The translations under genes and the position numbers were made by a program. From the IMG/VR virus record IMGVR_UViG_3300012954_000048, positions 1 to 30,182 of that record: a stretch of DNA of 30,182 nt; one strand, given 5' to 3'. The DNA is from a virus. This document shows, one piece after another, positions 5,869-14,061 of the stretch. Every line of letters begins with the position of its first letter. Positions within the stretch are counted from its first letter, which is position 1. Under the pieces are notes generated by a model, which was not told the origin of the DNA, ran no database searches, and was given only the letters and a program-made list of their open reading frames with translations.

Positions 5869-7078
5869 ACAAGTAACAGGTGTTTCACCCCTAAAAGGAT
5901 TTATGGGTCCAAAACCCGGAAGTCCAACAATACAAAGTGTTAGGGTTAGATTTGTATTATTAAATGATACAGATGATCCTGATATATTTGATGAGGAAGG
6001 ACAATGGAATGCTATTGGAGGAATAAAATTTGAACCTATAAATGTAAGAGATACTAAAGATTTAGGTGTTTGTCCTTTTGCAAAACCATTATTCCCAGAT
6101 CAAAAATGTATACCTACAATAAATGAATATGTTTATGTAATAGGATTAGCTAATGAAAATACCCAAAATAATACTACTGATACAGATTTTTATTATTTTA
6201 GACCTATAAATGTTTGGAATAGTGTACATCATAATGCTGTTCCTAGTAATTTAGTTGAAAATGAAAATCAAAAAAATGATTATGATCAAACTGAAGCAGG
6301 TTTAGTAAGAAGAGTATCTGATGGTTCTACAGATATTGATTTAGGAGAAAGATTTCAAGAAAATTTAAATGTTAGAAATGTTCAACCTTTTGAAGGAGAT
6401 GTTTTACATGAAGGAAGATGGGGCCAAAGTATGAGATTTGGAAGTACTTCTGCAAATTCATCACCACAAAATCCATGGTCAGATGCTGGGGAAGATGGAG
6501 ATCCTCTTATGATTATAAGAAATGGTCAGGCTGATGATGGTAATGATCCTTGGATACCACAAGTAGAAGATATTAATGAAGATCCAACATCAATTTATTT
6601 AACTTCAACACAACAAATACCAATCGAAGTAGCAGCAGATAAATATAAATCATATTTTATGCAACCTACTAAACCTGATAAATTTGATGAAAATCAAGTA
6701 ATTTTATCATCAGGAAGATTATTATTTAATGCTAAATCTGATCACATATTATTAAGTGCTGAAAAATCAATTAATTTAAATACAAATGATAGTGTTAATA
6801 TTGATGCACCTAATATGGTTGTAGCAGATACAAAATTTGTTATGTTAGGAGCAAAAAATGCAACAGAACCTATTATATTAGGTAATAAATTTTTAAAAGA
6901 ATTTAAAACATTATGTACTAATTTATCATCATTAATGGAAGAATTACCTATTACAGTAATAGCACCTGGTATGCCTAACCCAGCTATAGCAGCTACAGCA
7001 GCTCCCGTTTTAATACAATTAGAAAAATGTATAGCTATGACTGAATTGTTTAAATCTAAAGTATCATTTACAAAATAA
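5858..7078 (+). CDS. Baseplate hub protein, gp5-like
   Basis: The 406-residue protein resembles the gp5-type hub/spike proteins of marine T4-like phages. Residues 1-165 fit an OB-like N-terminal domain (R-V-R-F-V-L-L-N early on). The conserved block begins near residue 171 with V-Q-P-F-E-G-D-V-L-H-E-G-R-W-G-Q-S-M-R-F-G, followed by D-P-L-M-I-I-R-N-G-Q and I-Y-L-T-S-T-Q-Q-I-P-I. Residues 283-318 (G-R-L-L-F-N-A-K, then S-I-N-L-N-T, then S-V-N-I-D) look like beta-helix spike repeats. I see no lysozyme catalytic domain like that inserted in T4 gp5. The hub would form the centre of the baseplate and pierce the outer membrane. The stop overlaps the next ATG by one base. Sure of the family, less of exact boundaries. 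Confidence 0.82.
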   Translation: MAIRQVTGVSPLKGFMGPKPGSPTIQSVRVRFVLLNDTDDPDIFDEEGQWNAIGGIKFEPINVRDTKDLGVCPFAKPLFPDQKCIPTINEYVYVIGLANENTQNNTTDTDFYYFRPINVWNSVHHNAVPSNLVENENQKNDYDQTEAGLVRRVSDGSTDIDLGERFQENLNVRNVQPFEGDVLHEGRWGQSMRFGSTSANSSPQNPWSDAGEDGDPLMIIRNGQADDGNDPWIPQVEDINEDPTSIYLTSTQQIPIEVAADKYKSYFMQPTKPDKFDENQVILSSGRLLFNAKSDHILLSAEKSINLNTNDSVNIDAPNMVVADTKFVMLGAKNATEPIILGNKFLKEFKTLCTNLSSLMEELPITVIAPGMPNPAIAATAAPVLIQLEKCIAMTELFKSKVSFTK

Positions 7079-9162
7079 TGGCATTAGAAAAAGTAATAAT
7101 AAAATTAACACTTAAAACTTGTATAAATTTACTTAAGTTTGATGGGGCTTTACAAGGTATAAAAGAAAAATTCCAAATAGAAGGTTGTCCTCCAAAAGAA
7201 GAAATAATAGCATTAAATGCCCAAAAAAATCAAATCCAGTCTGCTTTAGAAACAATAGCAAAACCAATTGCAGTTTTAGATAAAACAGCAACTACAGTAG
7301 ATAATATATTAACTGCTTTAGATATAGCAATAAAAATAATTAAAAAATTACCTTTTCCTGTAGCAGTTCCTCCTGGAGCTGGTATTCCTGCAAATGTACT
7401 TACTACATTATCTGATGTTTTAGATTTATTAGGAGAAATAGTAAAAACAGGTAAAAGTCAAATAGGAGGTATTCCTATAGCTTTAAAGTTTATTAATAAA
7501 TTTTTACAAGCTGCAATAACTACTTTAAATAGTATAGATACTAGTATTGGTAATTGTCTTATAGAAGAAGTAAATGATAGTATAGAATGGTCACCTGTAA
7601 AAGATTATAAAGCACTTTCAGACCCTAATGCAGATGGAACAGATGGAACTGGTAATAAAGTTTCAGTAACTAGATATTATGAAGCTATAGAAACTAGTAC
7701 AAATTCTAATCCAACATCACCGGAAAATTCTAATTGGGAATTATTAGATTCTACTCCAAAAACAGATGAATGGAAAGATGACCAACAATATTTAAAAGGT
7801 GATATAGTAAAAGTAATAGAATATTATTCAGCACAGGAAGATAATAAAAATAAATATCCACCTGATAATTCTGATAATGGAATTTGGGCACAAACAAATG
7901 AAGAAACAGCAAAACAAGCAGCAAATGAAGCATTAGCATCAGAAATAAATTTAACATTATTAGACACAGGACCATTTGATACTGCTGAAGATAATGCTTT
8001 ATCTGAAGAAGCTTTATTAGAATTATTAATGAATCCTCCTGGATTATTTTATAATGGTTGGTACCTTAGAATGGAAATTGAAACAGGTACTACTTCATTC
8101 CTCCCAAGAAGAAGAATTACAGCAGAAAAAGCACTTGAAAGAGATCTTTCATCAGAAGAACCACTTATTCCATTAAATCCTGAAATGTTATTTAATGATT
8201 ATTCATGGAGTTCTTCAGTTGAAGTTCTTGTTAATGAAATGAAGTTTAGAATAGATACTCTAAATTTAGGAGATTTAGATTTAAGTTTAATTCCTCCACC
8301 TTTGGAAGAAGTATTACCAGATGAAAAAGAATTAAAAAGAGATACAAGTTTAATTCAAATACAATCAAAAACATATGGTGATTGGATGCCTTTTGATATG
8401 CACACTACATGGGCTAATGAAATATATGATATAGCTTGGGATTTACATATACAAGCTATTGAAGCTGGAGAAGGTCATTGGATTTATGATAAAGCTATTA
8501 ATGAAGGTGTACCTGTATTAGAAAAAGCAATAGATAGTATTAATTGGTCATTTCAAACAGGAAGAAGAAATTTAAAATCTTGGATTAAATCAACATTTGG
8601 TGCTAGTGATGAACAAGCACAAGAAATTTTCGATAAAGCTTATAAATTAGGTAGAAGAGGTTTAAAAAATTCACAAGAATATGACCCAACTAATAATCAT
8701 TTTTTACATACTGTAAGAAGAGCAGTACAAAATAAAAGATTTAAAAATGATACTTGGGAAGAAGGTGTTAATGTACAACGACAAGCAGCTTATGAAATAG
8801 CTTGGACTTATTGGGATAATGGTGAATTAAATATAACAGAATGGAATTATAAAGAAGGAGTAGGACCTGTATTTGTAGGGAATCATGGTGGTCTTGTTAG
8901 ATTAGGAGTAGGACAAAATGCAACTGGTCAAAATATAGAAATATTAGGTGCAAATGTATATGATGATCCAAACTCTGATGGAATAGATCCTAGTACAGGA
9001 TTATTTATTAATGGATTATTTAGTAGAAAGCCAGATGATCCTGAAAGACCAACAGGAATACCTAATGAAGGTGATACTAGAATTTTAAGACATTTTAAAA
9101 AGGTAAAATGGAATGGAGTAGCATGGGTAGAAGTATCAAACCCGAATGCACCTTGGTTGTAA
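7078..9162 (+). CDS. Large baseplate/tail protein with two CBM5/12-like modules
   Basis: The 694-residue protein starts at the TAATG overlap with the hub gene. Residues 1-165 are a helical, Ile/Leu/Ala-rich domain with a Pro-rich loop (about 92-104). Residues 170-272 hold two related modules: W171...R-Y-Y-E-A (199-203)...W220, and W232...Y-L-K-G-D-I-V (238-244)...Y-Y-S-A (249-252)...P...W270. The W / GD-V / YY-A / W spacing is that of chitin-binding-like CBM5/12 modules, suggesting polysaccharide contact at the cell surface. The C-terminal half is Trp-rich and helical (residues 430-600), followed by a Gly-rich beta-like end. The position next to the hub suggests a baseplate-associated structural or glycan-binding protein. 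No catalytic motif is visible; the family is otherwise unknown to me. Confidence 0.6.
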   Translation: MALEKVIIKLTLKTCINLLKFDGALQGIKEKFQIEGCPPKEEIIALNAQKNQIQSALETIAKPIAVLDKTATTVDNILTALDIAIKIIKKLPFPVAVPPGAGIPANVLTTLSDVLDLLGEIVKTGKSQIGGIPIALKFINKFLQAAITTLNSIDTSIGNCLIEEVNDSIEWSPVKDYKALSDPNADGTDGTGNKVSVTRYYEAIETSTNSNPTSPENSNWELLDSTPKTDEWKDDQQYLKGDIVKVIEYYSAQEDNKNKYPPDNSDNGIWAQTNEETAKQAANEALASEINLTLLDTGPFDTAEDNALSEEALLELLMNPPGLFYNGWYLRMEIETGTTSFLPRRRITAEKALERDLSSEEPLIPLNPEMLFNDYSWSSSVEVLVNEMKFRIDTLNLGDLDLSLIPPPLEEVLPDEKELKRDTSLIQIQSKTYGDWMPFDMHTTWANEIYDIAWDLHIQAIEAGEGHWIYDKAINEGVPVLEKAIDSINWSFQTGRRNLKSWIKSTFGASDEQAQEIFDKAYKLGRRGLKNSQEYDPTNNHFLHTVRRAVQNKRFKNDTWEEGVNVQRQAAYEIAWTYWDNGELNITEWNYKEGVGPVFVGNHGGLVRLGVGQNATGQNIEILGANVYDDPNSDGIDPSTGLFINGLFSRKPDDPERPTGIPNEGDTRILRHFKKVKWNGVAWVEVSNPNAPWL

Positions 9163-9177
9163 AATTTAGATTATTTA

Positions 9178-9187
9178 ATATTTATAA
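9178..9187 (+). promoter_or_regulatory. Putative late promoter ATATTTATAA
   Basis: An exact copy of the recurrent element in the 37-base gap before the gene at 9200, ending 12 bases upstream of its ATG. It could drive the gp25-gp6 wedge gene group. Confidence 0.5.
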
Positions 9188-9199
9188 AAAAATAACATA

Positions 9200-9559
9200 A
9201 TGAAATTAGAAGCATTAAAAAAAGCGATTAAAGAAGTAGTAAAAGAAACAATTCAAGAAGAATTAAAAGAAATTTTATTAGAAGCAGTTAAAGGAACAAA
9301 AATAGTTCAACCACAACCTATGGTAGAATCTAATATTCCTATACCTACACCACAATCACCTGTGATGAATTCACAACCTCAAATGTCTCCTCAAGAAAAA
9401 AGAGATGCTTATAAAAATATTTTAGGTGAAACAGCAGGACAATTTACTTCCCAACAAGCACAAACATTTGTGCCAAATAAAAGCATGGATGTAGCAAATG
9501 GAGAATTACCTAAAGGTAATGTAGGGCTAGATCAAATAATGGGATTAATGAATAAATAA
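9200..9559 (+). CDS. Small virion-associated protein, unknown
   Basis: The 119-residue product has an N-terminal charged amphipathic helix (residues 1-33, alternating Lys and Glu), then a Pro/Gln-rich linker (about 38-65, QPQPM, PIPTPQSP, NSQPQ), then a C-terminal helical segment ending GLDQIMGLMNK. This helix-linker-helix layout suggests a tether or adaptor. It begins a transcription unit, follows a promoter-like element and lies 2 bases before the gp25 gene, so a baseplate or tail assembly role is likely from context alone. I cannot name a family. Confidence 0.6.
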   Translation: MKLEALKKAIKEVVKETIQEELKEILLEAVKGTKIVQPQPMVESNIPIPTPQSPVMNSQPQMSPQEKRDAYKNILGETAGQFTSQQAQTFVPNKSMDVANGELPKGNVGLDQIMGLMNK

Positions 9560-9561
9560 TT

Positions 9562-9972
9562 ATGGCACAAATAATACAGCAAATAATAGATACAACTAAT
9601 ACTGGTAGTACAGGATTAGGTTTTAGTTTTCCTTTATCAGGAAATGCTGTATTTAATCCTACTTATACTACAAGAGATGTTGTTAGAGCTAATTTAATTA
9701 ATTGGATATTAACTAATAAGGGTGAAAGAGTTATGCGACCTGAATTTGGTGCTAATTTAAGAGAATTAATATTTGAAGGAATAACAGAAGGATCTGAAGA
9801 TATATTACAAGAAAGAATTACAGATCAGGTTGCAATAGAGTTTCCTATGGTAGATGTTGTTTCAACAACTTTTTTAAAAAGTGATGATAATAATAGTATA
9901 AATTTTATATTAGAATATAAAGTTAAAAATACAGGAACTATTGATGAATTAAACATAGAATTAAATACATAA
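9562..9972 (+). CDS. Baseplate wedge protein gp25-like
   Basis: The 136-residue protein carries the GPW/gp25 signature: D-V-V-R-A-N-L-I-N-W-I-L-T-N-K-G-E-R (39-56), then M-R-P-E-F-G-A-N-L-R-E-L-I-F-E (58-72), then an acidic helix and V-D-V-V-S-T-T-F. T4 gp25 is 132 residues, so the length is normal. In the contractile-tail baseplate it forms the sheath-initiating wedge part and contacts gp6, whose homologue is the next gene, 2 bases downstream. The start ATTATGGC fits the local start context. The 'lysozyme' label sometimes attached to this family has no basis in visible motifs. Confidence 0.93.
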   Translation: MAQIIQQIIDTTNTGSTGLGFSFPLSGNAVFNPTYTTRDVVRANLINWILTNKGERVMRPEFGANLRELIFEGITEGSEDILQERITDQVAIEFPMVDVVSTTFLKSDDNNSINFILEYKVKNTGTIDELNIELNT

Positions 9973-9974
9973 AA

Positions 9975-11831
9975 ATGGCTGATTTAAGTAGAATAGTAAA
10001 ATATACAAATAGAGATTTTAATTCATTAAGAAATGGATTAATTGATTATTCTCAAACATATTTCCCAGATACTTTTAATGATTTTTCAAACTCATCAACA
10101 GGGATGTTATTTATTGAAATGGCTTCTTATGTGGGGGATGTATTATCTTTTTATTTAGATAATCAGGTTCAAGAAACTTTTATACAATATGCTCAACAAG
10201 ATTCAAATTTATATAATTTAGCTTATATGTTAGGTTATAAACCTAAAGTAACATCTGCAGCTTCAGTTGAAATAACAGTCTTTCAACAAGTACCAGCTAA
10301 AACATCAGGTACATCAAAAGTTCCTGATTTTGACTATGCATTAAAAGTACCAGCAAATACTCAAGTAACAGCTGAATCTAATTCTAGTTTAAAATTTATA
10401 ATTGAAGATGAAATAGATTTTTCAGTAAGTAGTTCACAGGACCCAACAATAGTATCAGTTTATTCATTAACTGGTACAGAACCTAATATGTGGTTATTGA
10501 AAAAAACTCGTAAAGCTATATCAGCAACAATAAACACAGTACCATTAGTATTTGGTTCACCATCAAGATTTGCAACAAGAACAATAACAGCAGCTAACAT
10601 TATAAACGTATTAGACATAGTTGATACAAATGGTAATACCTGGTATGAAGTAGATAATTTAGCGCAAGATAGTGTATTTAATACAATAACTAATAACACA
10701 GCTAATGACCCCAATGCTGTAAATAGTGATACTCCTAAAATATTGTCAATGAAAAGAACTCAAAAAAGATTTACAACAAGATTTTTGAGTCCTACGGTAA
10801 TGCAATTAGAATTTGGGGCAGGAACAGTAAGTGATAATGATGAAGATATGATACCTAACCCAGATAATGTAGGTACGGGTTTACCTTTTTCAAAAGATAA
10901 ATTAACAGCAGCATTTTCTCCATTAAATTTCATGTTTACAGATACTTATGGAGTAGCACCTGCTAATACAACTTTAACAGTTAGATATTTAACAGGAGGA
11001 GGGTTAGCATCTAATGTTAATGCTGGGGATTTAGTTAATATAGATAAAAATAGTATAGTTTTTATTAATCCTAATTTAAATGGAGCTTTAGCACAAACAG
11101 TATTTGACTCAGTTGCTGCTACAAATGATAAAGCAGCAGATGGGGGATCTGATGGTGATACTACTGATGAAATTAGACAAAATGCTTTAGGAAATTTTCA
11201 AAATCAATTAAGAACAGTTACCGAACAAGATTATTTAATAAGAGCATTATCAATGCCTGCTAATTTAGGTACTATAGCTAAAGCTTGTGTAAAACCTTCA
11301 AAAGTAGGAGAGTATGAAACAGGAACATTACCATCTTTATTAGATATGTATGTATTATCTTATGATAATAATAAACATTTAAGATCTCCATCTTCAACAT
11401 TAAAACAAAATTTAAAAACATATCTATCTGAGTATAGAATGATAGGTGATGCTATTACTATTAAAGATGGATACATAATTAATATAGCAGTACAATTTGA
11501 CATAATAGTTTTACCAAACTTTAACAATAATAGTGTAATACTTGCTTGTATTGAAGCATTAAAAGCACATTTTAATATTGATAATTGGAATATTGATACT
11601 CCTATTATTATAAAAGATATGTTTATTTTATTAGATAAAGTAGAAGGTGTTCAAACTGTTCAAGATGTAAAAATAACAAATAAAACGGGAGCCTCATTAG
11701 GATATTCTGATTTTGCTTATGATATAGATGGAGCAACAATTAATGATATAGTATACCCATCATTAGATCCTATGGTATTTGAATTAAAATATCCAAATAG
11801 TGATATAATAGGAAGGGTAGTTGGATTTTAA
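9975..11831 (+). CDS. Baseplate wedge protein gp6-like (baseplate J family)
   Basis: The 618-residue protein (T4 gp6 is 660) begins with the typical wedge start: Y-T-N-R-D-F-N-S-L-R near residues 11-20, then F-S-N-S-S-T-G-M-L-F-I-E-M-A-S-Y-V-G-D-V-L, and later E-I-R-Q-N-A and R-T-V-T-E-Q-D-Y, which are hallmarks of gp6/baseplate-J proteins. The C-terminal 200 residues contain the V-Q-F-D-I-I-V-L and G-V-Q-T-V-Q-D-V motifs found in the family's beta domains. It would dimerise to form the inner ring of the baseplate. It lies directly after gp25 as in many T4-like phages. No frameshift or truncation is visible. Confidence 0.93.
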   Translation: MADLSRIVKYTNRDFNSLRNGLIDYSQTYFPDTFNDFSNSSTGMLFIEMASYVGDVLSFYLDNQVQETFIQYAQQDSNLYNLAYMLGYKPKVTSAASVEITVFQQVPAKTSGTSKVPDFDYALKVPANTQVTAESNSSLKFIIEDEIDFSVSSSQDPTIVSVYSLTGTEPNMWLLKKTRKAISATINTVPLVFGSPSRFATRTITAANIINVLDIVDTNGNTWYEVDNLAQDSVFNTITNNTANDPNAVNSDTPKILSMKRTQKRFTTRFLSPTVMQLEFGAGTVSDNDEDMIPNPDNVGTGLPFSKDKLTAAFSPLNFMFTDTYGVAPANTTLTVRYLTGGGLASNVNAGDLVNIDKNSIVFINPNLNGALAQTVFDSVAATNDKAADGGSDGDTTDEIRQNALGNFQNQLRTVTEQDYLIRALSMPANLGTIAKACVKPSKVGEYETGTLPSLLDMYVLSYDNNKHLRSPSSTLKQNLKTYLSEYRMIGDAITIKDGYIINIAVQFDIIVLPNFNNNSVILACIEALKAHFNIDNWNIDTPIIIKDMFILLDKVEGVQTVQDVKITNKTGASLGYSDFAYDIDGATINDIVYPSLDPMVFELKYPNSDIIGRVVGF

Positions 11832-11842
11832 AAAAAATAATT

Positions 11843-12484
11843 ATGGCAGAAGGTTTAAAAAATTCATTCGATAAAACAAATTTAGATTTAGAAAGTAATC
11901 TAGAAATAGGAGGACCTATTGGAGATACTTTATCTGGCTTTGTTCACAAATATCTACCAGGTAGTAAATATCCTTCACAAGGAGAATTACAACCAGAAAG
12001 TCCACTTATGGAACAATATAATAAAACAAATTTGGATTTAACAAGTGATGAACCTGAAGGAGGTCCTATAAACGACCCAGCTTCTGGATTTGAACAAAAA
12101 TATACTCCAAATAACCCATATTATACAGAAAATCAAGGAACATTAGGTGAAACTAGTTTTCAAAACGCTCAAACTCAATTAGGAATAACAGGATTAGATA
12201 ATAGTGATGAAGCAGCAGGAGTAGCACAAGGAGGTACTGGTGGACCTAATAGAATATCTTCTGATATACCAACAGGAGAATATAGAAATGTAAATTTATT
12301 AAATGGTTCAACAGTTGATGGTCCTATTCCAATCCAAAGATGGAACGTAGATAATCCTTATTTTCAAAGTGTTAATGGAGTACCTGAAATACCACCACCA
12401 ACATCTGAAACACAGGAACCATCAAATGAAGATATAACAGGAACAGATATGAGTATGGATCCTAGTGCAGTTGACATACCTTAA
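11843..12484 (+). CDS. Repeat-containing structural protein, unknown
   Basis: The 213-residue protein contains a repeat of exactly 50 residues: K-T-N-L-D-L at 11-16 and 61-66, G-G-P-I at 23-26 and 73-76, S-G-F at 31-33 and 81-83, and K-Y-x-P at 36-39 and 86-89. A degenerate third copy has N-L at 151-152, G-P-I at 160-162 and N-P-Y-F near 171-174. Between them the sequence is Gly/Thr/Pro-rich and looks disordered, so the repeats may be short linear binding motifs on a flexible chain. Its place between gp6 and a fibre-like protein suggests a baseplate or fibre connector. No family recognised; function inferred only from position. Confidence 0.6.
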   Translation: MAEGLKNSFDKTNLDLESNLEIGGPIGDTLSGFVHKYLPGSKYPSQGELQPESPLMEQYNKTNLDLTSDEPEGGPINDPASGFEQKYTPNNPYYTENQGTLGETSFQNAQTQLGITGLDNSDEAAGVAQGGTGGPNRISSDIPTGEYRNVNLLNGSTVDGPIPIQRWNVDNPYFQSVNGVPEIPPPTSETQEPSNEDITGTDMSMDPSAVDIP

Positions 12485-12496
12485 AATTAAAAAAAA

Positions 12497-13657
12497 ATGG
12501 CAGTATATAAAATATATCCGACAAAAGACGCTACAATATATAGTGAATATCCTGAAATGAATACAGGATTAGATCAAATATTAGAAGCATCTACATATTT
12601 AAAAAATTCTAAGGGTCAAACTAGTAGATATTTAATAAAATTTTCCCAAACAGAAATTAATAATTTATTTGATACTTATGTTACATCATCTACTATTGCT
12701 AAAAGAAATTATAAAATTAATTTAAGAAATTATGCTGCATTAGTAACAGGTTTAAATAAAAATACAACTTTAGAAATATATCCTATATCTCAAAGTTGGG
12801 ATTTAGGAACTGGAAAATTTAGAACAGAACCTATAACAGAAAATGGAGTAAGTTGGGTATTTACAAATTCATCAGGTTCAAATAAATGGATAACTGGAGC
12901 TTTAAATGCTAGAACAACAGCATCATATAATACTAATGTAGGAGGGATAGGAGGATGTACATGGTTTACAGGTTCAGCATCTGGTAATAATGTTGAACAA
13001 ACTCAAGTTTTAAGTTATTCTGATCCTATAGATATAAATGTAGATGTTACAAGTACTGTTAAAGTTTGGATTAGTCAATCTAAAAGTATTACTGGTGGAG
13101 ACATACCTAATGAAGGATTTTTAATAAAACAAACATCATCAGTAGAATTTGTTAATTCTCAATCAGCAGAAACTACACTTAGGTATTATTCTATTGATAC
13201 ACATACAATATATCCCCCACATTTAGATTTTAAATTTGATGATTATTCTTTTAATACAGGATCATCAACAAACACAATACTAACAGATGCCGAAGCATTT
13301 ATATCAATATATAATAATCAAAATACATATTTTACACAAAGTATTGAAAGATTTAGAATAGCTGCTATTCCAAAATACCCAACTAGAACTTTTTCAACAA
13401 GTTCAATTTATACAACTAACTTTTATTTACCAACAGCATCATTTTATGCAATCAAAGATTCAGAAACAAATGAATATGTTATAGATTTTGATAGTACTTA
13501 TACTAAAATTAGTGCTGATGATAAAAGTAGTTATTTTGATATATACATGAATGGGTTAGAACCAGAAAGATATTATACTGTTTTAATAAAATCTCAATTA
13601 GATGGTACTACTCAGGTATTTGATGAAAATATTAACTTTAAAGTAATAAATGGATGA
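12497..13657 (+). CDS. DNRLRE/CBM96-like fibre or baseplate protein
   Basis: The 386-residue protein begins with a motif typical of DNRLRE-type beta-sandwich domains: Y-P-T-K-D-A-T-I-Y-S-E-Y-P-E-M-N-T-G (7-24), followed by L-E-A-S and later R-Y-L-I-K-F. Residues 90-220 carry the S-W-D-L-G-T-G-K-F...G-V-S-W-V-F and I-D-V-N-V-D/V-T-S-T-V-K-V-W-I segments expected of the same fold. The C-terminal third is a second beta-rich domain that may bind neighbouring fibre parts. It is followed by an ATGA overlap with the next gene. A virion surface role, maybe with glycan contact, fits the context; the exact ligand is unknown. Confidence 0.7.
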   Translation: MAVYKIYPTKDATIYSEYPEMNTGLDQILEASTYLKNSKGQTSRYLIKFSQTEINNLFDTYVTSSTIAKRNYKINLRNYAALVTGLNKNTTLEIYPISQSWDLGTGKFRTEPITENGVSWVFTNSSGSNKWITGALNARTTASYNTNVGGIGGCTWFTGSASGNNVEQTQVLSYSDPIDINVDVTSTVKVWISQSKSITGGDIPNEGFLIKQTSSVEFVNSQSAETTLRYYSIDTHTIYPPHLDFKFDDYSFNTGSSTNTILTDAEAFISIYNNQNTYFTQSIERFRIAAIPKYPTRTFSTSSIYTTNFYLPTASFYAIKDSETNEYVIDFDSTYTKISADDKSSYFDIYMNGLEPERYYTVLIKSQLDGTTQVFDENINFKVING

Positions 13658-14055
13658 AAAAAGTAGACGTAAAAAGAAATGTATTTGATAAAGAAAAATT
13701 TAATGAAACTGTAGATACACAATTTTCACAATTAGTAACTACTCCTGATCCTAGTTTTTTTGATATTAATTTAGCTACTTTGGGAGATTTTTGGTTATTA
13801 TATGAGAAATTTTTTTATCTTATACCTAAATTTGGAGATGTAGAATCTCATGAATATCTTGGAAAAACAAGTTTAGAATATGCTAACTCAGAATTTATCA
13901 ATCAACAAATTGAAGATTTATTAGAAGAAATAGCAGCATTAAGAGAAGAAAATTTAAGAATAATGAATGATGCTTTAAATATAGGAGACGCTATAGGAGC
14001 AGCAGGATTTGAAGATACTGAAGATGGACCATCTGATCCAAATAATCCAAATTAA
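13654..14055 (+). CDS. Small virion protein, unknown
   Basis: The 133-residue protein overlaps the preceding gene by 4 bases (ATGA), so translation is probably coupled. The middle holds a Phe/Leu-rich segment (F-F-D-I-N-L-A-T-L-G-D-F-W-L-L-Y-E-K-F-F-Y) and residues 83-103 form a strongly charged helix, L-L-E-E-I-A-A-L-R-E-E-N, that reads as a coiled coil. The C-terminus is Asp/Pro/Asn-rich and disordered. It lies 6 bases before the giant fibre gene and may be its assembly partner or chaperone. No family recognised. Confidence 0.6.
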   Translation: MKKVDVKRNVFDKEKFNETVDTQFSQLVTTPDPSFFDINLATLGDFWLLYEKFFYLIPKFGDVESHEYLGKTSLEYANSEFINQQIEDLLEEIAALREENLRIMNDALNIGDAIGAAGFEDTEDGPSDPNNPN

Positions 14056-14061
14056 TAAAAA

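Noticed and set aside
7751-7975. Antisense frame rich in Leu
   Set aside because: It is a shadow of the carbohydrate-binding-like region; poly-Leu composition is what the complement of Asn/Glu-rich codons gives.
9562-9972. Calling the gp25-like protein a functional lysozyme
   Set aside because: The family name is historical; no catalytic lysozyme motif is visible and gp25 acts as a baseplate wedge component.
10460-10714. Antisense frame inside the gp6 gene
   Set aside because: The gp6 frame is strongly supported by family motifs through this interval.
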